A DNA stretch of 64,000 bases from Methylocystis sp. Its GTDB lineage: Bacteria > Pseudomonadota > Alphaproteobacteria > Rhizobiales > Beijerinckiaceae. Below are positions 16,505-24,346 of the stretch, one piece after another (positions within the stretch are counted from its first letter, which is position 1; the number at the start of each line of letters is the position of its first letter). The stretch is taken from positions 62,001 to 126,000 of the forward strand of contig JACOUB010000007.1 in assembly GCA_016178015.1 (NCBI GenBank), in the 5' to 3' direction. Below the pieces are notes generated by a model. The model was given only the letters and a program-made list of their open reading frames with translations. It was not told where the DNA came from and made no database searches. The position numbers and the translations under genes are program-made.

Positions 16505-17323
16505 TCACTCCCCTCGCTCGCGCGCGCTCTCATGCCAGCGGCGCAAGCAGAGATGCGAGAGCAGCGCCAACGCGGCGTAAATGAGGACGCCGGTCAGCGA
16601 GATGAGCGCCAGCGCCGCGAACATGCGGGGGATGTCGAGACGATAGCCGGCTTCGGTGATGCGGAATGCGAGGCCCGCGCCCTGCCCCGCCGCGCCCGCC
16701 GCCAGCTCCGCCACGATGGCGCCGATCAGCGCCAAGCCGCCGCCGATGCGCAAGCCCGTGAAAAACTGCGGCAAAGCGGCCGGCGCCCGCAGATAGGCGA
16801 GCCTCTGCCAAGGCGAGGCCCGATAGAGATCGAAAAGATCGAGCAGCGCATGATCGACCGAGGCGAGCCCCAGCGACGTATTCGACAGGATCGGAAAAAA
16901 GGCGACGAGAAAGGCGCACACCAACACCGCCTCTTGCGGAGCGAGATAAACGAGCAGCAACGGCGCGATCGCGATGATCGGCGTGACTTGCAGCACGATG
17001 GCGAACGGCATGAGCGCACGCTCCAGCCATTTCGACTGGGCGATCGCCAGCGCCAGGGCAATGGCGCACAGGGTCGCCCAAAACAAAGCTTGAAACGTGA
17101 TGGTGAGCGTCACGACGAGCGATGGGAAAAGAATGTCGCGGTCTTTGACGAGGGTTTGCGCGATGAGGCTGGGCGCCGGCAGGACATAGGCCGGAATGGC
17201 GCCGATCCGCACCACTGCCTCCCAGGCGATCAGCCCGCCGCCCAAGACGACGGCCGGCAGAATAATATCGCGCCCGCTCGACGAACGCGTCGGCAGATAT
17301 TCGCCGGGCTCCGTAGCGCTCAT
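16505..17323 (-). CDS. ABC transporter permease, NitT/TauT (SsuC-like) family
   Basis: The 272-residue membrane protein has about six hydrophobic segments and the BPD permease EAA loop (LRAPAALPQFFTGLRIGGGLALIGAIVAE). It is the channel subunit of the importer encoded by the next two upstream genes. I chose ATG 17323 because it overlaps the ATPase stop by four bases. The track start at 17374 lies inside the ATPase gene. The substrate is unknown. The family transports taurine, nitrate, sulfonates or thiamine-pyrimidine precursors. Confidence 0.9.
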   Translation of the reverse strand: MSATEPGEYLPTRSSSGRDIILPAVVLGGGLIAWEAVVRIGAIPAYVLPAPSLIAQTLVKDRDILFPSLVVTLTITFQALFWATLCAIALALAIAQSKWLERALMPFAIVLQVTPIIAIAPLLLVYLAPQEAVLVCAFLVAFFPILSNTSLGLASVDHALLDLFDLYRASPWQRLAYLRAPAALPQFFTGLRIGGGLALIGAIVAELAAGAAGQGAGLAFRITEAGYRLDIPRMFAALALISLTGVLIYAALALLSHLCLRRWHESARERGE

Positions 17324-18096
17324 AAAACCTGTTCTCCCATCGCGCCCTGCAGGGCTCGCGAGGCGCGCCGGCACAGGCAGGAAAATTGCATGCCCAATCG
17401 GAATTCCTCATCGCGAGGGACCTCGGGATCGACATCAATCTCGTCGACCACTCGCCCGCCGCGCGCCGCCAGGACGAGAATGCGCGTCGAAAGATAGACG
17501 CTCTCGTATACGGAATGCGTAACGAAGACGATCGTCGTCTCGAGCTCGCGCTTTAACGCAATGAGATCGTCTTCGAGCTTGAACCGCGTCACTTCGTCGA
17601 GCGCGGCGAAGGGCTCGTCCATCAACAACACGGCGGGGCGCGTGACCAGGGCGCGCGCGATGGCCGCGCGCATCTTCATGCCGCCAGAGAGTTCGCGCGG
17701 CAAGGCGCCCCGAAAGGCGGACAGACCAACGAGTTCCAGCGCCTCATCGACGCGCGGCGCGGCCGCGGCCCTCGAAACGCCGGCAAGACGCAAGGGAAGA
17801 TAGACATTGGCAAAGACGTCGGCCCAGGGCAGGAGCGTCGGCTCCTGAAAGACAAAGCCGACCCCGGGCAATGCGTTCGCATCTCTCCACGCAATGGCGC
17901 CGGATGTCGGCGCTAACAGCCCCGCGATGAGGCGCAGCACCGTTGATTTGCCGCAGCCCGAGGGTCCAAGCAGCGTCAATGTCTCGCCCTCGCGCACCTC
18001 CAGATCGACATCGCGCAACGCCATGACGCCATTGGCGAAGACCTTGCCGATCCCGCGCAAGGAGACGAAGGGCTTGGCCGCTGCGTTCATCAACAA
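17320..18096 (-). CDS. ABC transporter ATP-binding protein, NitT/TauT family
   Basis: The 258-residue ATPase carries Walker A GPSGCGKST (about res. 44), the signature LSGGMKMR (about 139), Walker B VLLMDEPFAALDE (about 158) and the switch His in VFVTHSV. The Q-loop is in FVFQEPTLLPW. It sits between the binding-protein gene and the permease gene, with a four-base overlap to the latter, forming one operon of the order binding protein, ATPase, permease. Confidence 0.93.
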   Translation of the reverse strand: MLMNAAAKPFVSLRGIGKVFANGVMALRDVDLEVREGETLTLLGPSGCGKSTVLRLIAGLLAPTSGAIAWRDANALPGVGFVFQEPTLLPWADVFANVYLPLRLAGVSRAAAAPRVDEALELVGLSAFRGALPRELSGGMKMRAAIARALVTRPAVLLMDEPFAALDEVTRFKLEDDLIALKRELETTIVFVTHSVYESVYLSTRILVLAARGGRVVDEIDVDPEVPRDEEFRLGMQFSCLCRRASRALQGAMGEQVL

Positions 18097-18100
18097 TTCC

Positions 18101-19111
18101 TCATCGCTGCGGTCGCAAGTCCAGCCCGACTTTCTTGTTGACGAAGCGCAGCGTGTAACCCTGGCGATAATCGAGACCCTCTGGAAACACTCCGGCGCGC
18201 CTCATCTTATCGAAAAAGTTGCGCATGCGCGCGTCGGTCATGGCGCCGACGCCGAGTTCGAGAGAATCGCCGGAATCGACGACGCCATGCTCTTTCATCT
18301 TGGCGATGGAAAAAGCAATCTGGCCATCGGACATTTCGGGATTGTCGCGTTTGATCGCGGCGTTCGCCGCGGCGTTGTCGCCATAAAGATAATGATACCA
18401 GCCGATAATCGAGGCGTCGACGAAGCGTTGCACGAGATCGGGGTTCTTGTCGATCGTCTCCTGGCGCGTCTCGATCAGCGTCGAATAGCTGTCGTAGCCG
18501 TAATCGGCGAGCAGGAAGACATTGGGCGCAAAGCCGCCCTGCCGCTCGATCTCATAAGGCTCGGAGGTGAGAAAGCCTTGCTGGATGGAATCCTGGTCGG
18601 CGATGAACGGCGCGGAGTTGAAGGCATAGGGTTTGACTTTTTCTTCCCTAAAGCCATACGCCTGCTTCAGCCACTGAAACACCGAGACAAGCATGTCGGC
18701 GCCCACGAACGCCGTCGCCTTGGGCAGGTCCTGGAAACGATCGAGGCCGCGGCCGGGGTGCGACATGAACACGACCGGATCGATCTGAAACAGGCTGGCG
18801 ACGGCGACGATCGGAACCTTCTGCGCGACGGCGGCGAAAGTCTGGATGAGATTGGCGCCCATGGCGAAATCGACGCGGCCCGTCGCCAACAGCAGCCGCG
18901 CGTTCGCCTGCGGACCGCCTGGCGCGATGGTCACGTCCAGCCCACAGCGCGCGTAAGTCCCATCGACGAGCGCCTGGTAGAAGCCGCCGTGCTCGGCCTG
19001 GGCGCGCCAGTTGGTGGCGAAGGTCACCTTGTCGAGCGCCCGCGCCGGCCGAGCGGCCAGCGGGGAAGACGCGAATACGAGCGCGGCGAGAATGGCGACG
19101 CGGCGGAGCAT
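18101..19111 (-). CDS. ABC transporter substrate-binding protein, NMT1/ThiY-like
   Basis: The 336-residue periplasmic protein has a signal peptide ending around ARPARA and then DKVTFATNWRAQAEHGGFYQAL, the N-terminal pattern of NMT1/THI5-like binding proteins. The blocks GGPQANARLLLATGRVDFAMG and LTSEPYEIERQGG fit the two-lobed type II fold. NMT1-domain proteins bind pyrimidines, sulfonates, riboflavin-like or other small molecules, and the ligand here is not predictable. The stop is four bases before the ATPase start, and a creatininase-family gene diverges from its promoter side. Confidence 0.88.
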   Translation of the reverse strand: MLRRVAILAALVFASSPLAARPARALDKVTFATNWRAQAEHGGFYQALVDGTYARCGLDVTIAPGGPQANARLLLATGRVDFAMGANLIQTFAAVAQKVPIVAVASLFQIDPVVFMSHPGRGLDRFQDLPKATAFVGADMLVSVFQWLKQAYGFREEKVKPYAFNSAPFIADQDSIQQGFLTSEPYEIERQGGFAPNVFLLADYGYDSYSTLIETRQETIDKNPDLVQRFVDASIIGWYHYLYGDNAAANAAIKRDNPEMSDGQIAFSIAKMKEHGVVDSGDSLELGVGAMTDARMRNFFDKMRRAGVFPEGLDYRQGYTLRFVNKKVGLDLRPQR

Positions 19112-19218
19112 GGACGTTTCTCCAAGATCGCTCTGTTGTCGCGAGTTGGCCGCACAGAGGCAAGAGCGTTCTATTTTCGCTATGGCGATACGCGCGCCAG
19201 GGGGTTAGCTTGCGTCCC

Positions 19219-20025
19219 ATGGCGCCCTCCCGCTATTGGACCGACCTTACGACGCGAGACTTCCGCGACCTCGACATGGCCAGCGTCATCGCGGTGCTGC
19301 CGGTGGCGGCGGTGGAGCAGCACGGCCCGCATCTGCCCGTCGGGGTCGACGCGCAGATCATGCAGGGCTGTCTCGAGCGCGTCGTCGAGCGCCTGCCCGA
19401 CGATCTCGGCGCGCTGTTCCTGCCGATCCAGACCATCGGCGTCTCGTTGGAGCACCGTGACTTTCCGGGCACGCTGACGCTTTCCCATCAAACCGCGCGG
19501 CGCGTTCTTATCGAGATCGGCGAGTGCGTGGCGCGCGCCGGCTGCCGCAAGCTCGTGCTGTTGAATTCGCATGGCGGCAATGCGCCGTTGCTTGCGCAAG
19601 TCGCGCTCGACTTGCGCGCGCGCTGCGAGATGCTGGCGGTGACCTGCTCATGGAGCAGGTTCGGCTATCCCGATGGGCTGTTCGGCGAAGACGAGCAAAA
19701 GCACGGCATTCACGGCGGCGAAATCGAGACCTCGCTGATGCTGGCCTTCCGTCCCGAGCTCGTCGACATGGCGCGCGCCGAGCATTTTAGGCCCGCGAGC
19801 CACACGTTCGAGCGCGATTTCACTTGGCTGCGCGCCGACCGCCCGATCGGCTTCGGTTGGATGGCGCAAGACCTCTCGCCCGCCGGCGCCATGGGCGACG
19901 CTTCGAGCGCCGACGCCGGCCGCGGCGAGGCGGCGGCCGATTACTGGGCCACCGCCTTCATCGAATTGCTGCGCGACGTCGAGGCGTTCGATGTGGCGCG
20001 GTTAGCGGCTCGGCCGCAAGACTAA
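19219..20025 (+). CDS. Creatininase-family amidohydrolase
   Basis: Creatininase-family enzymes are Zn/Mn-dependent hydrolases of cyclic or linear amides (creatinine, formamidopyrimidines and others). The 268-residue protein shows EQHGPHLPVGVD (about res. 32), DFPGTLTLS (about 78), NSHGGN (about 115) and HGGEIETSL (about 167), so all metal-site motifs are present. The start is ambiguous. ATG 19219 gives the listed length, whereas TTG 19210 has a better-spaced AGGGGG. It diverges from an NMT1-type ABC importer, which suggests the transported compound may be its substrate. That link is inference. Confidence 0.88.
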   Translation: MAPSRYWTDLTTRDFRDLDMASVIAVLPVAAVEQHGPHLPVGVDAQIMQGCLERVVERLPDDLGALFLPIQTIGVSLEHRDFPGTLTLSHQTARRVLIEIGECVARAGCRKLVLLNSHGGNAPLLAQVALDLRARCEMLAVTCSWSRFGYPDGLFGEDEQKHGIHGGEIETSLMLAFRPELVDMARAEHFRPASHTFERDFTWLRADRPIGFGWMAQDLSPAGAMGDASSADAGRGEAAADYWATAFIELLRDVEAFDVARLAARPQD

Positions 20026-20029
20026 GCTG

Positions 20030-20092
20030 TAGAGCGGGCCTGAAGGCCCGCGGTCCGGACCCCAGGACCGCGAGGCTTCAGCCTCGCATAAA
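20030..20092. repeat. Hairpin repeat related to the MITE core
   Basis: GGGCCTGAAGGCCCGCGGTCC and GGACCGCGAGGCTTCAGCCTCGC form a long hairpin between the convergent creatininase and opgG-like genes. It matches the internal hairpin of the 150-bp MITE-like element and the free copy at 10328-10387, without the terminal repeats. Confidence 0.7.
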
Positions 20093-20094
20093 AC

Positions 20095-21660
20095 TCACGG
20101 CGCGGTCCAAGGATAAGTCCAGGTTTCCGTCAAGGTGCGCGCGCCGGCGCGCAGAAAGGCGCGCAGATCGGCGGTCTGCCCGGGTTTGGCCGCCACGTCG
20201 AACATGGCGCGCAAGCCGCCGACATGCGGATTGGCGACGACGCCGGAGCGCAAAATCTCGCCGTTCGTCGCGGTGGCGACCAGTTCGACCCGAGCCGGAT
20301 CGGCGACATAAGAAGCGAGATCGCCGCCCGCAAAATCGATGAGGAAGCGTTGCGTGTTAGGGGCTGCCGGCTCCATGGAGCCGAGCGCGTGGGCCGGCGT
20401 CTCGAATGTGTTCACCGCGCGTCCGTTGGGGGAAAGACGCGCCAGCTCGAGGCCTGAGGCGATGCGATAAGCATAGACGAAAGGCTTGCCGGGCTCGAGA
20501 GGCGTCGCTCCGATCCAACTCACGACGACATTGTCATTGGCCTCGTCGGCGGTCGGAAACTCCACCAGCTCGACCTTGCCCTCGCCCCAATTGCCCTGCG
20601 GTTCGACGAAATAGCTCGGACGCAGTTCATAGGAGAGATCGAGGTCCTGATAAGACTCGAAATTGCGGTCGCGCTGCAGCAGTCCGAATCCCTGAGTGTC
20701 TTTGCCCAGAAAATCGGAGATCCGCATCTCGCCCGGATTGCTCAACGGACGCCAGATCCATTCGCCCGCGCCGGAGCGAATCAGCAGACCGTCCGAATCG
20801 TGAAGCTCGGTGCGAAAGCCATCGTGAACGCGATGGTCGTTTTCGCCGGTCAGATACATGGAGGTGAGCGGCGCCAGGCCGAATTTGGCGTTGGCGCGGC
20901 GGGGAAACAGCGTCGCTTCGACGTCGAGAACGCTCTCCTCGCCCACGGCAAGATCGAACCGCAGGGCGCCGGTCGCCGCCTCGCCGTCGAGCAGCGCATA
21001 GATGGTGGCGCGATTGCCGCCCGCCTGCGGCGTTTCGATCCAGAATTCGCGGAAGAACGGGAACGTCTCGTTCCCGGTCCCCGCCTCCACGCACAGCGCG
21101 CGTGCGGAAAGTCCATATTTCTGGCCGCGTCCCAGGAAGCGGAAATAGCTCGCGCCGAGGAAGGAGACGACCTCGTCGTAAACATGCGGATCGTTGACCG
21201 GATAATGCAAGCGAAAGCCGCTAAAGCCAGTGTTGACGGGCAAAGGCGCGTCGAGCTTGGTGCGTCCATAGTCGAACAGCGCCACGGAATAAGGAACGGG
21301 CGTCGCGATGCCGTCGCGGATCGTGTTCACCGTCACCGGGCGCTGGTAGAGAAAACCAAGGTGGAAGGTCTGGAGACGGAACGATCCTTCGGGGCCCGCC
21401 GGCAGCGCGCGGTCGGGCCTGAACCTGATGTCGCGCCACGCGTCATAATCGAGTTTGCCGAGCCCGTCGGGCAGGCGCGGCGGCGCGGCCTCGAACGGGG
21501 CGCCGGCGAGATCGCGGGCGCGGCGCAGCACGTCTTCGAAGCCAAAGCGTGGAAAAGAATTGCTCATGGACGTCTCCGCCAAGGCGCGGCCGAGACCGGC
21601 TCGAGAAGCGCCTGTGGCGACCATCGCGCCGAGCAGATTGCGGCGTGTGAGATAGGGCAT
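20095..21660 (-). CDS. Periplasmic glucan biosynthesis protein, OpgG/OpgD (MdoG) family
   Basis: This 521-residue protein carries a Tat-like leader (TRRNLLGAMVATGASRAGLG) and the MdoG domain. Recognisable blocks are FGFEDVLRRARDLAGAPFEA, YDAWRDIRFRPDRAL, FSGFRLHYPVN, VSFLGASYFRFLG and ISDFLGKDTQGFGLLQRDR. MdoG/OpgD proteins shape the backbone of osmoregulated periplasmic glucans. The Tat leader favours OpgD, but G and D cannot be separated by eye. The glycosyltransferase partner opgH is not adjacent. Confidence 0.92.
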   Translation of the reverse strand: MPYLTRRNLLGAMVATGASRAGLGRALAETSMSNSFPRFGFEDVLRRARDLAGAPFEAAPPRLPDGLGKLDYDAWRDIRFRPDRALPAGPEGSFRLQTFHLGFLYQRPVTVNTIRDGIATPVPYSVALFDYGRTKLDAPLPVNTGFSGFRLHYPVNDPHVYDEVVSFLGASYFRFLGRGQKYGLSARALCVEAGTGNETFPFFREFWIETPQAGGNRATIYALLDGEAATGALRFDLAVGEESVLDVEATLFPRRANAKFGLAPLTSMYLTGENDHRVHDGFRTELHDSDGLLIRSGAGEWIWRPLSNPGEMRISDFLGKDTQGFGLLQRDRNFESYQDLDLSYELRPSYFVEPQGNWGEGKVELVEFPTADEANDNVVVSWIGATPLEPGKPFVYAYRIASGLELARLSPNGRAVNTFETPAHALGSMEPAAPNTQRFLIDFAGGDLASYVADPARVELVATATNGEILRSGVVANPHVGGLRAMFDVAAKPGQTADLRAFLRAGARTLTETWTYPWTAP

Positions 21661-21976
21661 GGATGCCGGTTCCGAAAGCGCTGATCCTCGGCGCCGCGGC
21701 TACGGCCTTCGACGGATCAGGATGTTGAGACGCCGCCCGAACGCTGAGGCGCGCGCCTCGCCATGGATACGACAATCCTGCCTAGCTCGCTTCGCTTGCT
21801 CCCGCAAGACGCCAGCCCACGTCATTGCGCAAGGGCGATGGGCGACCCTTCGCAAACCGGTAACCATAAATTCGGGGCAAGTCTGTGGCGGGGCCAAAAA
21901 ACCTCTTGTCATTCCTGCAAACGCGCGTATTTAGTGAGTTGCCCAAATCGCACGTGCCTGTGGTCGTGTGTCGGTC

Positions 21977-22425
21977 GGCGGAGTTCCGGACAAGAGGCCG
22001 GTCAACCGCCGGAACGTAACCGGCAGCCGGAGGCGAACCGGCGAACTCCGCCTGAGCGGAGGATCGCGACTTAAAGCAACGACGGACCGGGCTTTTTTGG
22101 TCTCTGTCGGCCCTCCAAAGGTCGACTTACCGAAGAGGCTTGTCTTTCTTGCCGGGCGTGCGGAAAGGGATCATCCCCTTCCAATCGATGGCTACCCCAG
22201 TCGAATCACATGTCCGCAGCGGCGTGTGCCATTCGGCGTCCGGCTAGCCTACGGCGCATCACCCGATCGCCAAGACGCCGCGATGCGAGCGGCGTGGCGG
22301 CGATCATGGATGACAGTCGTTTGCCGCTCGTCGCGTCTCCATCGCGCGCGTGCGGCGCTGCGTCCATCGAAGCTGTTGGCCAATTCGGCGCAGGCTACGC
22401 CTGCGCCCTTCGTTGGGGATGCCGC
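21977..22425 (+). ncRNA. Structured leader of ornithine decarboxylase, candidate speF motif RNA
   Basis: The 766-base gap upstream of the decarboxylase has no convincing gene but contains strong RNA structure. A 10-bp stem (GGCGGAGTTC at 21977 with GAACTCCGCC at 22043) encloses several CCGG stems. A perfect 9-bp hairpin (22387-22407) lies about 20 bases before the start codon. A conserved leader called speF is known upstream of this very gene in alphaproteobacteria, and size, position and host group fit. I could not compare it with the Rfam model, so the assignment is by context. Confidence 0.45.
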
Positions 22426-22426
22426 G

Positions 22427-23569
22427 ATGACCGATCGTATCCTGGAATTTCTCGACGCTCGCCGACGCGAGGGCCGCGACTGTGGCCCCTGCCTCGTCCT
22501 CGACCTCGACGTGGTGCGCGACAACTACCTCGGCTTCGCCAAGGCGTTGCCCGACACGCGCGTTTTTTACGCCGTGAAGGCCAATCCCGCGCCGGAAGTG
22601 CTGTCTCTGTTGGTGCGTCTCGGTTCATGCTTCGACACGGCGTCCATCGTCGAGATCGAGCAAGCGCTGGCCGCCGGCGCCACCCCCGACCGCATCAGCT
22701 ACGGCAACACGATCAAGAAGGAGCGCGACATCGCGCGAGCCTTCGCGCTGGGCGTGCGCCTGTTCGCCGTCGATTGCGTCGCGGAAGTCGAGAAGATCGC
22801 CCGCGCCGCGCCCGGCGCCAAGGTCTTCTGCCGCATCTTGTGCGATGGAACGGGAGCGGAATGGCCGCTGTCGCGCAAGTTCGGCTGCGCGCCCGAGATG
22901 GCGGCGAGCGTGCTCGAATGCGCGCACCGGCTCGGACTCGCAGCGCATGGGGTGTCGTTCCATGTCGGATCGCAGCAGCGCAATCCGCGCCGGTGGGACG
23001 GCGCGCTGAAGGCGGCCGCGAACATCTTCCGCGATCTGGCGGAGCGCGGGATCAACCTGCAGATGGTCAATCTCGGCGGCGGCTTCCCGACGAGATACTT
23101 AAAGAACGTGCCGGCGATCAGGACTTACGGTCAGGCGATCCTGCGCGGACTCGCCAAGCATTTCGGCAACCGCATCCCCGAGACCATCATCGAGCCGGGC
23201 CGCGGCATGGTTGGCAACGCCGGCGTGATCGAAGCGGAAGTGGTGCTGGTCTCGCGAAAGTCCGAAGACGATCCGCTGCGCTGGGTCTATCTCGACATCG
23301 GCAAGTTCAATGGTCTCGCCGAGACCGCCGACGAGATGATCCGCTATCCCATTCGCACCGAGGCGGACGGCGCCGCGACCGCCCCGTGCGTCGTCGCCGG
23401 GCCGAGCTGCGATTCGATCGACGTGCTCTACGAGAAGGAGCCTTATTTCCTTCCCGTGAGCTTGGAGATCGGCGCAAAAGTGCTGATCGAGGGAACAGGC
23501 GCCTATACGACGACCTACTCGTCGGTGGGGTTCAATGGGTTCCCGCCGCTCGAATCCTTCGTGATCTGA
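22427..23569 (+). CDS. speF: Ornithine decarboxylase, group IV PLP enzyme
   Basis: The enzyme converts ornithine to putrescine, or lysine to cadaverine in dual-specificity members. The 380-residue alanine-racemase-fold protein has the PLP-lysine motif FYAVKANP (about res. 47), HVGSQ (about 180), LGGGFP (about 213), EPGRGMVG (about 255) and the active-site Cys in GPSCDSIDVL (about 327). I chose ATG 22427, which follows TTGGGGA and gives the family N-terminus with CLVLDLDVVRDNY. The longer track frame (21968) runs through the leader RNA and is not coding. A long structured leader implies post-transcriptional control. Confidence 0.93.
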   Translation: MTDRILEFLDARRREGRDCGPCLVLDLDVVRDNYLGFAKALPDTRVFYAVKANPAPEVLSLLVRLGSCFDTASIVEIEQALAAGATPDRISYGNTIKKERDIARAFALGVRLFAVDCVAEVEKIARAAPGAKVFCRILCDGTGAEWPLSRKFGCAPEMAASVLECAHRLGLAAHGVSFHVGSQQRNPRRWDGALKAAANIFRDLAERGINLQMVNLGGGFPTRYLKNVPAIRTYGQAILRGLAKHFGNRIPETIIEPGRGMVGNAGVIEAEVVLVSRKSEDDPLRWVYLDIGKFNGLAETADEMIRYPIRTEADGAATAPCVVAGPSCDSIDVLYEKEPYFLPVSLEIGAKVLIEGTGAYTTTYSSVGFNGFPPLESFVI

Positions 23570-23572
23570 CAT

Positions 23573-23665
23573 GGCGGGTTTCCTTCTCCCGCGAAGCGGG
23601 AGAGGGTGGCTCGACGAAGTCGAGACGGGTGAAGGCGGGACGATCGACCCTCATCCCTCATGCTT
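23573..23665. repeat. Single arm of a palindromic repeat
   Basis: CTTCTCCCGCGAAGCGGGAGAGGGTGGC, a CGACGAAGTCG hairpin and GGTGAAGGCGGG follow the decarboxylase gene. It is the same family as one arm of the inverted repeat at 1573-1714. It may serve as a weak transcription stop. Confidence 0.6.
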
Positions 23666-23756
23666 GGACGAGCGTTCCGGCCCGCGCTGCGAGCGCGATT
23701 TGGTCGAACCGTTCGGGCGATGTCGCAAGGAGTCGCTCCGCGCACGCCGCCCAAGG

Positions 23757-23905
23757 CTAGTGGCCTGCGTCAGCCAAATTGATGGGTATTTGTGCGAGCC
23801 TGAAGGCTCGCGGTCCAAGAGCGGCCCTGGACCGCGAGCCTTCAGGCTCGCAAATCGAACCCACCCTCCAGCGCACCCTTCATTTTACGTGACGCGGGCC
23901 ACTAG
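23757..23905 (+). mobile_element. MITE-like element, copy 2 (complete)
   Basis: The 149-bp element has terminal inverted repeats CTAGTGGCCTGCGTCA and TGACGCGGGCCACTAG (15 of 16 matched) and an internal long hairpin. CTAG at both ends is either part of the repeat or a target duplication. It is nearly identical over its length to copies 1 and 3 and encodes nothing. It lies in the gap between the decarboxylase and the genomic island. Confidence 0.9.
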
Positions 23906-24126
23906 CCGCCCCACAACGTGGGCGCCGGTGTACAGCAAAACAGCGCCTGGCGACCCTTAATCGGATTTGAGGCATGAACGGTCGGAAATTCGAGTTTCTC
24001 CGACGTGGGGGCAGTTCTCTCAATCAGCGGCGCTCGTCGAGACACGCCAACCAAATCAATTCCATCGTCCGGTCACCATATGGTCGCCAAAACCAGATCG
24101 ACCTCAAGCGTCACGATGTTAAACCT

Positions 24127-24182
24127 TTGATTTCCTTGGTGGGCGCACAAGGGCTCGAACCTTGGACCCGCTGATTAAGAGT
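24127..24182. repeat. Left attachment site (attL), tRNA-Lys 3' fragment
   Basis: These 56 bases are identical to 32616-32671, which covers the 3' half of the tRNA-Lys gene from just outside the CCA to the anticodon. After the identity ends the sequence diverges, so this is a tRNA fragment, not a gene. It marks the left boundary of the integrative element. Confidence 0.93.
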
Positions 24183-24300
24183 TTGATGGTTGACGTTTTC
24201 TCACGATTTCCACAAATTTCATAACCTATCGTATTACATGATTTCATTGCCTATCATGTTTACCATTGATTTCTGGTAAGCGATGGCGTTATCTTTTTCC

Positions 24301-24321
24301 TGCTTACCGGCTGCTTACCGG
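24301..24321 (+). promoter_or_regulatory. Left candidate integrase arm-type sites
   Basis: TGCTTACCGG occurs twice with an 11-bp period, and an inverted CGCTTACC lies about 20 bases upstream (24275-24282). The same GCTTACCG pair with the same 11-bp period is found just inside the right end at 32550-32569. The sites lie upstream of the integrase start and could also let the integrase repress itself. Confidence 0.6.
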
Positions 24322-24346
24322 AGCCGAAAAAACAGCGGGGCGGGAC

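Noticed and set aside
16358-17497. 379-residue plus-strand ORF
   Set aside because: It is antisense to the ABC permease and rich in Arg/Gln/Glu, typical of shadow frames.
17894-19477. 527-residue plus-strand ORF
   Set aside because: It is antisense to the ABC ATPase and binding-protein genes, which have clear motifs and signal peptide.
22210-23760. 516-residue plus-strand ORF
   Set aside because: It is the +1 shadow frame of ornithine decarboxylase, extremely Arg-rich.
23974-24174. 66-residue ORF ending GLEPWTR
   Set aside because: The end is translation of the tRNA-derived att sequence, a well-known false ORF.
24127-24182. Second tRNA-Lys gene
   Set aside because: Only the 3' part of the tRNA up to the anticodon is present; there is no D arm or 5' acceptor strand.
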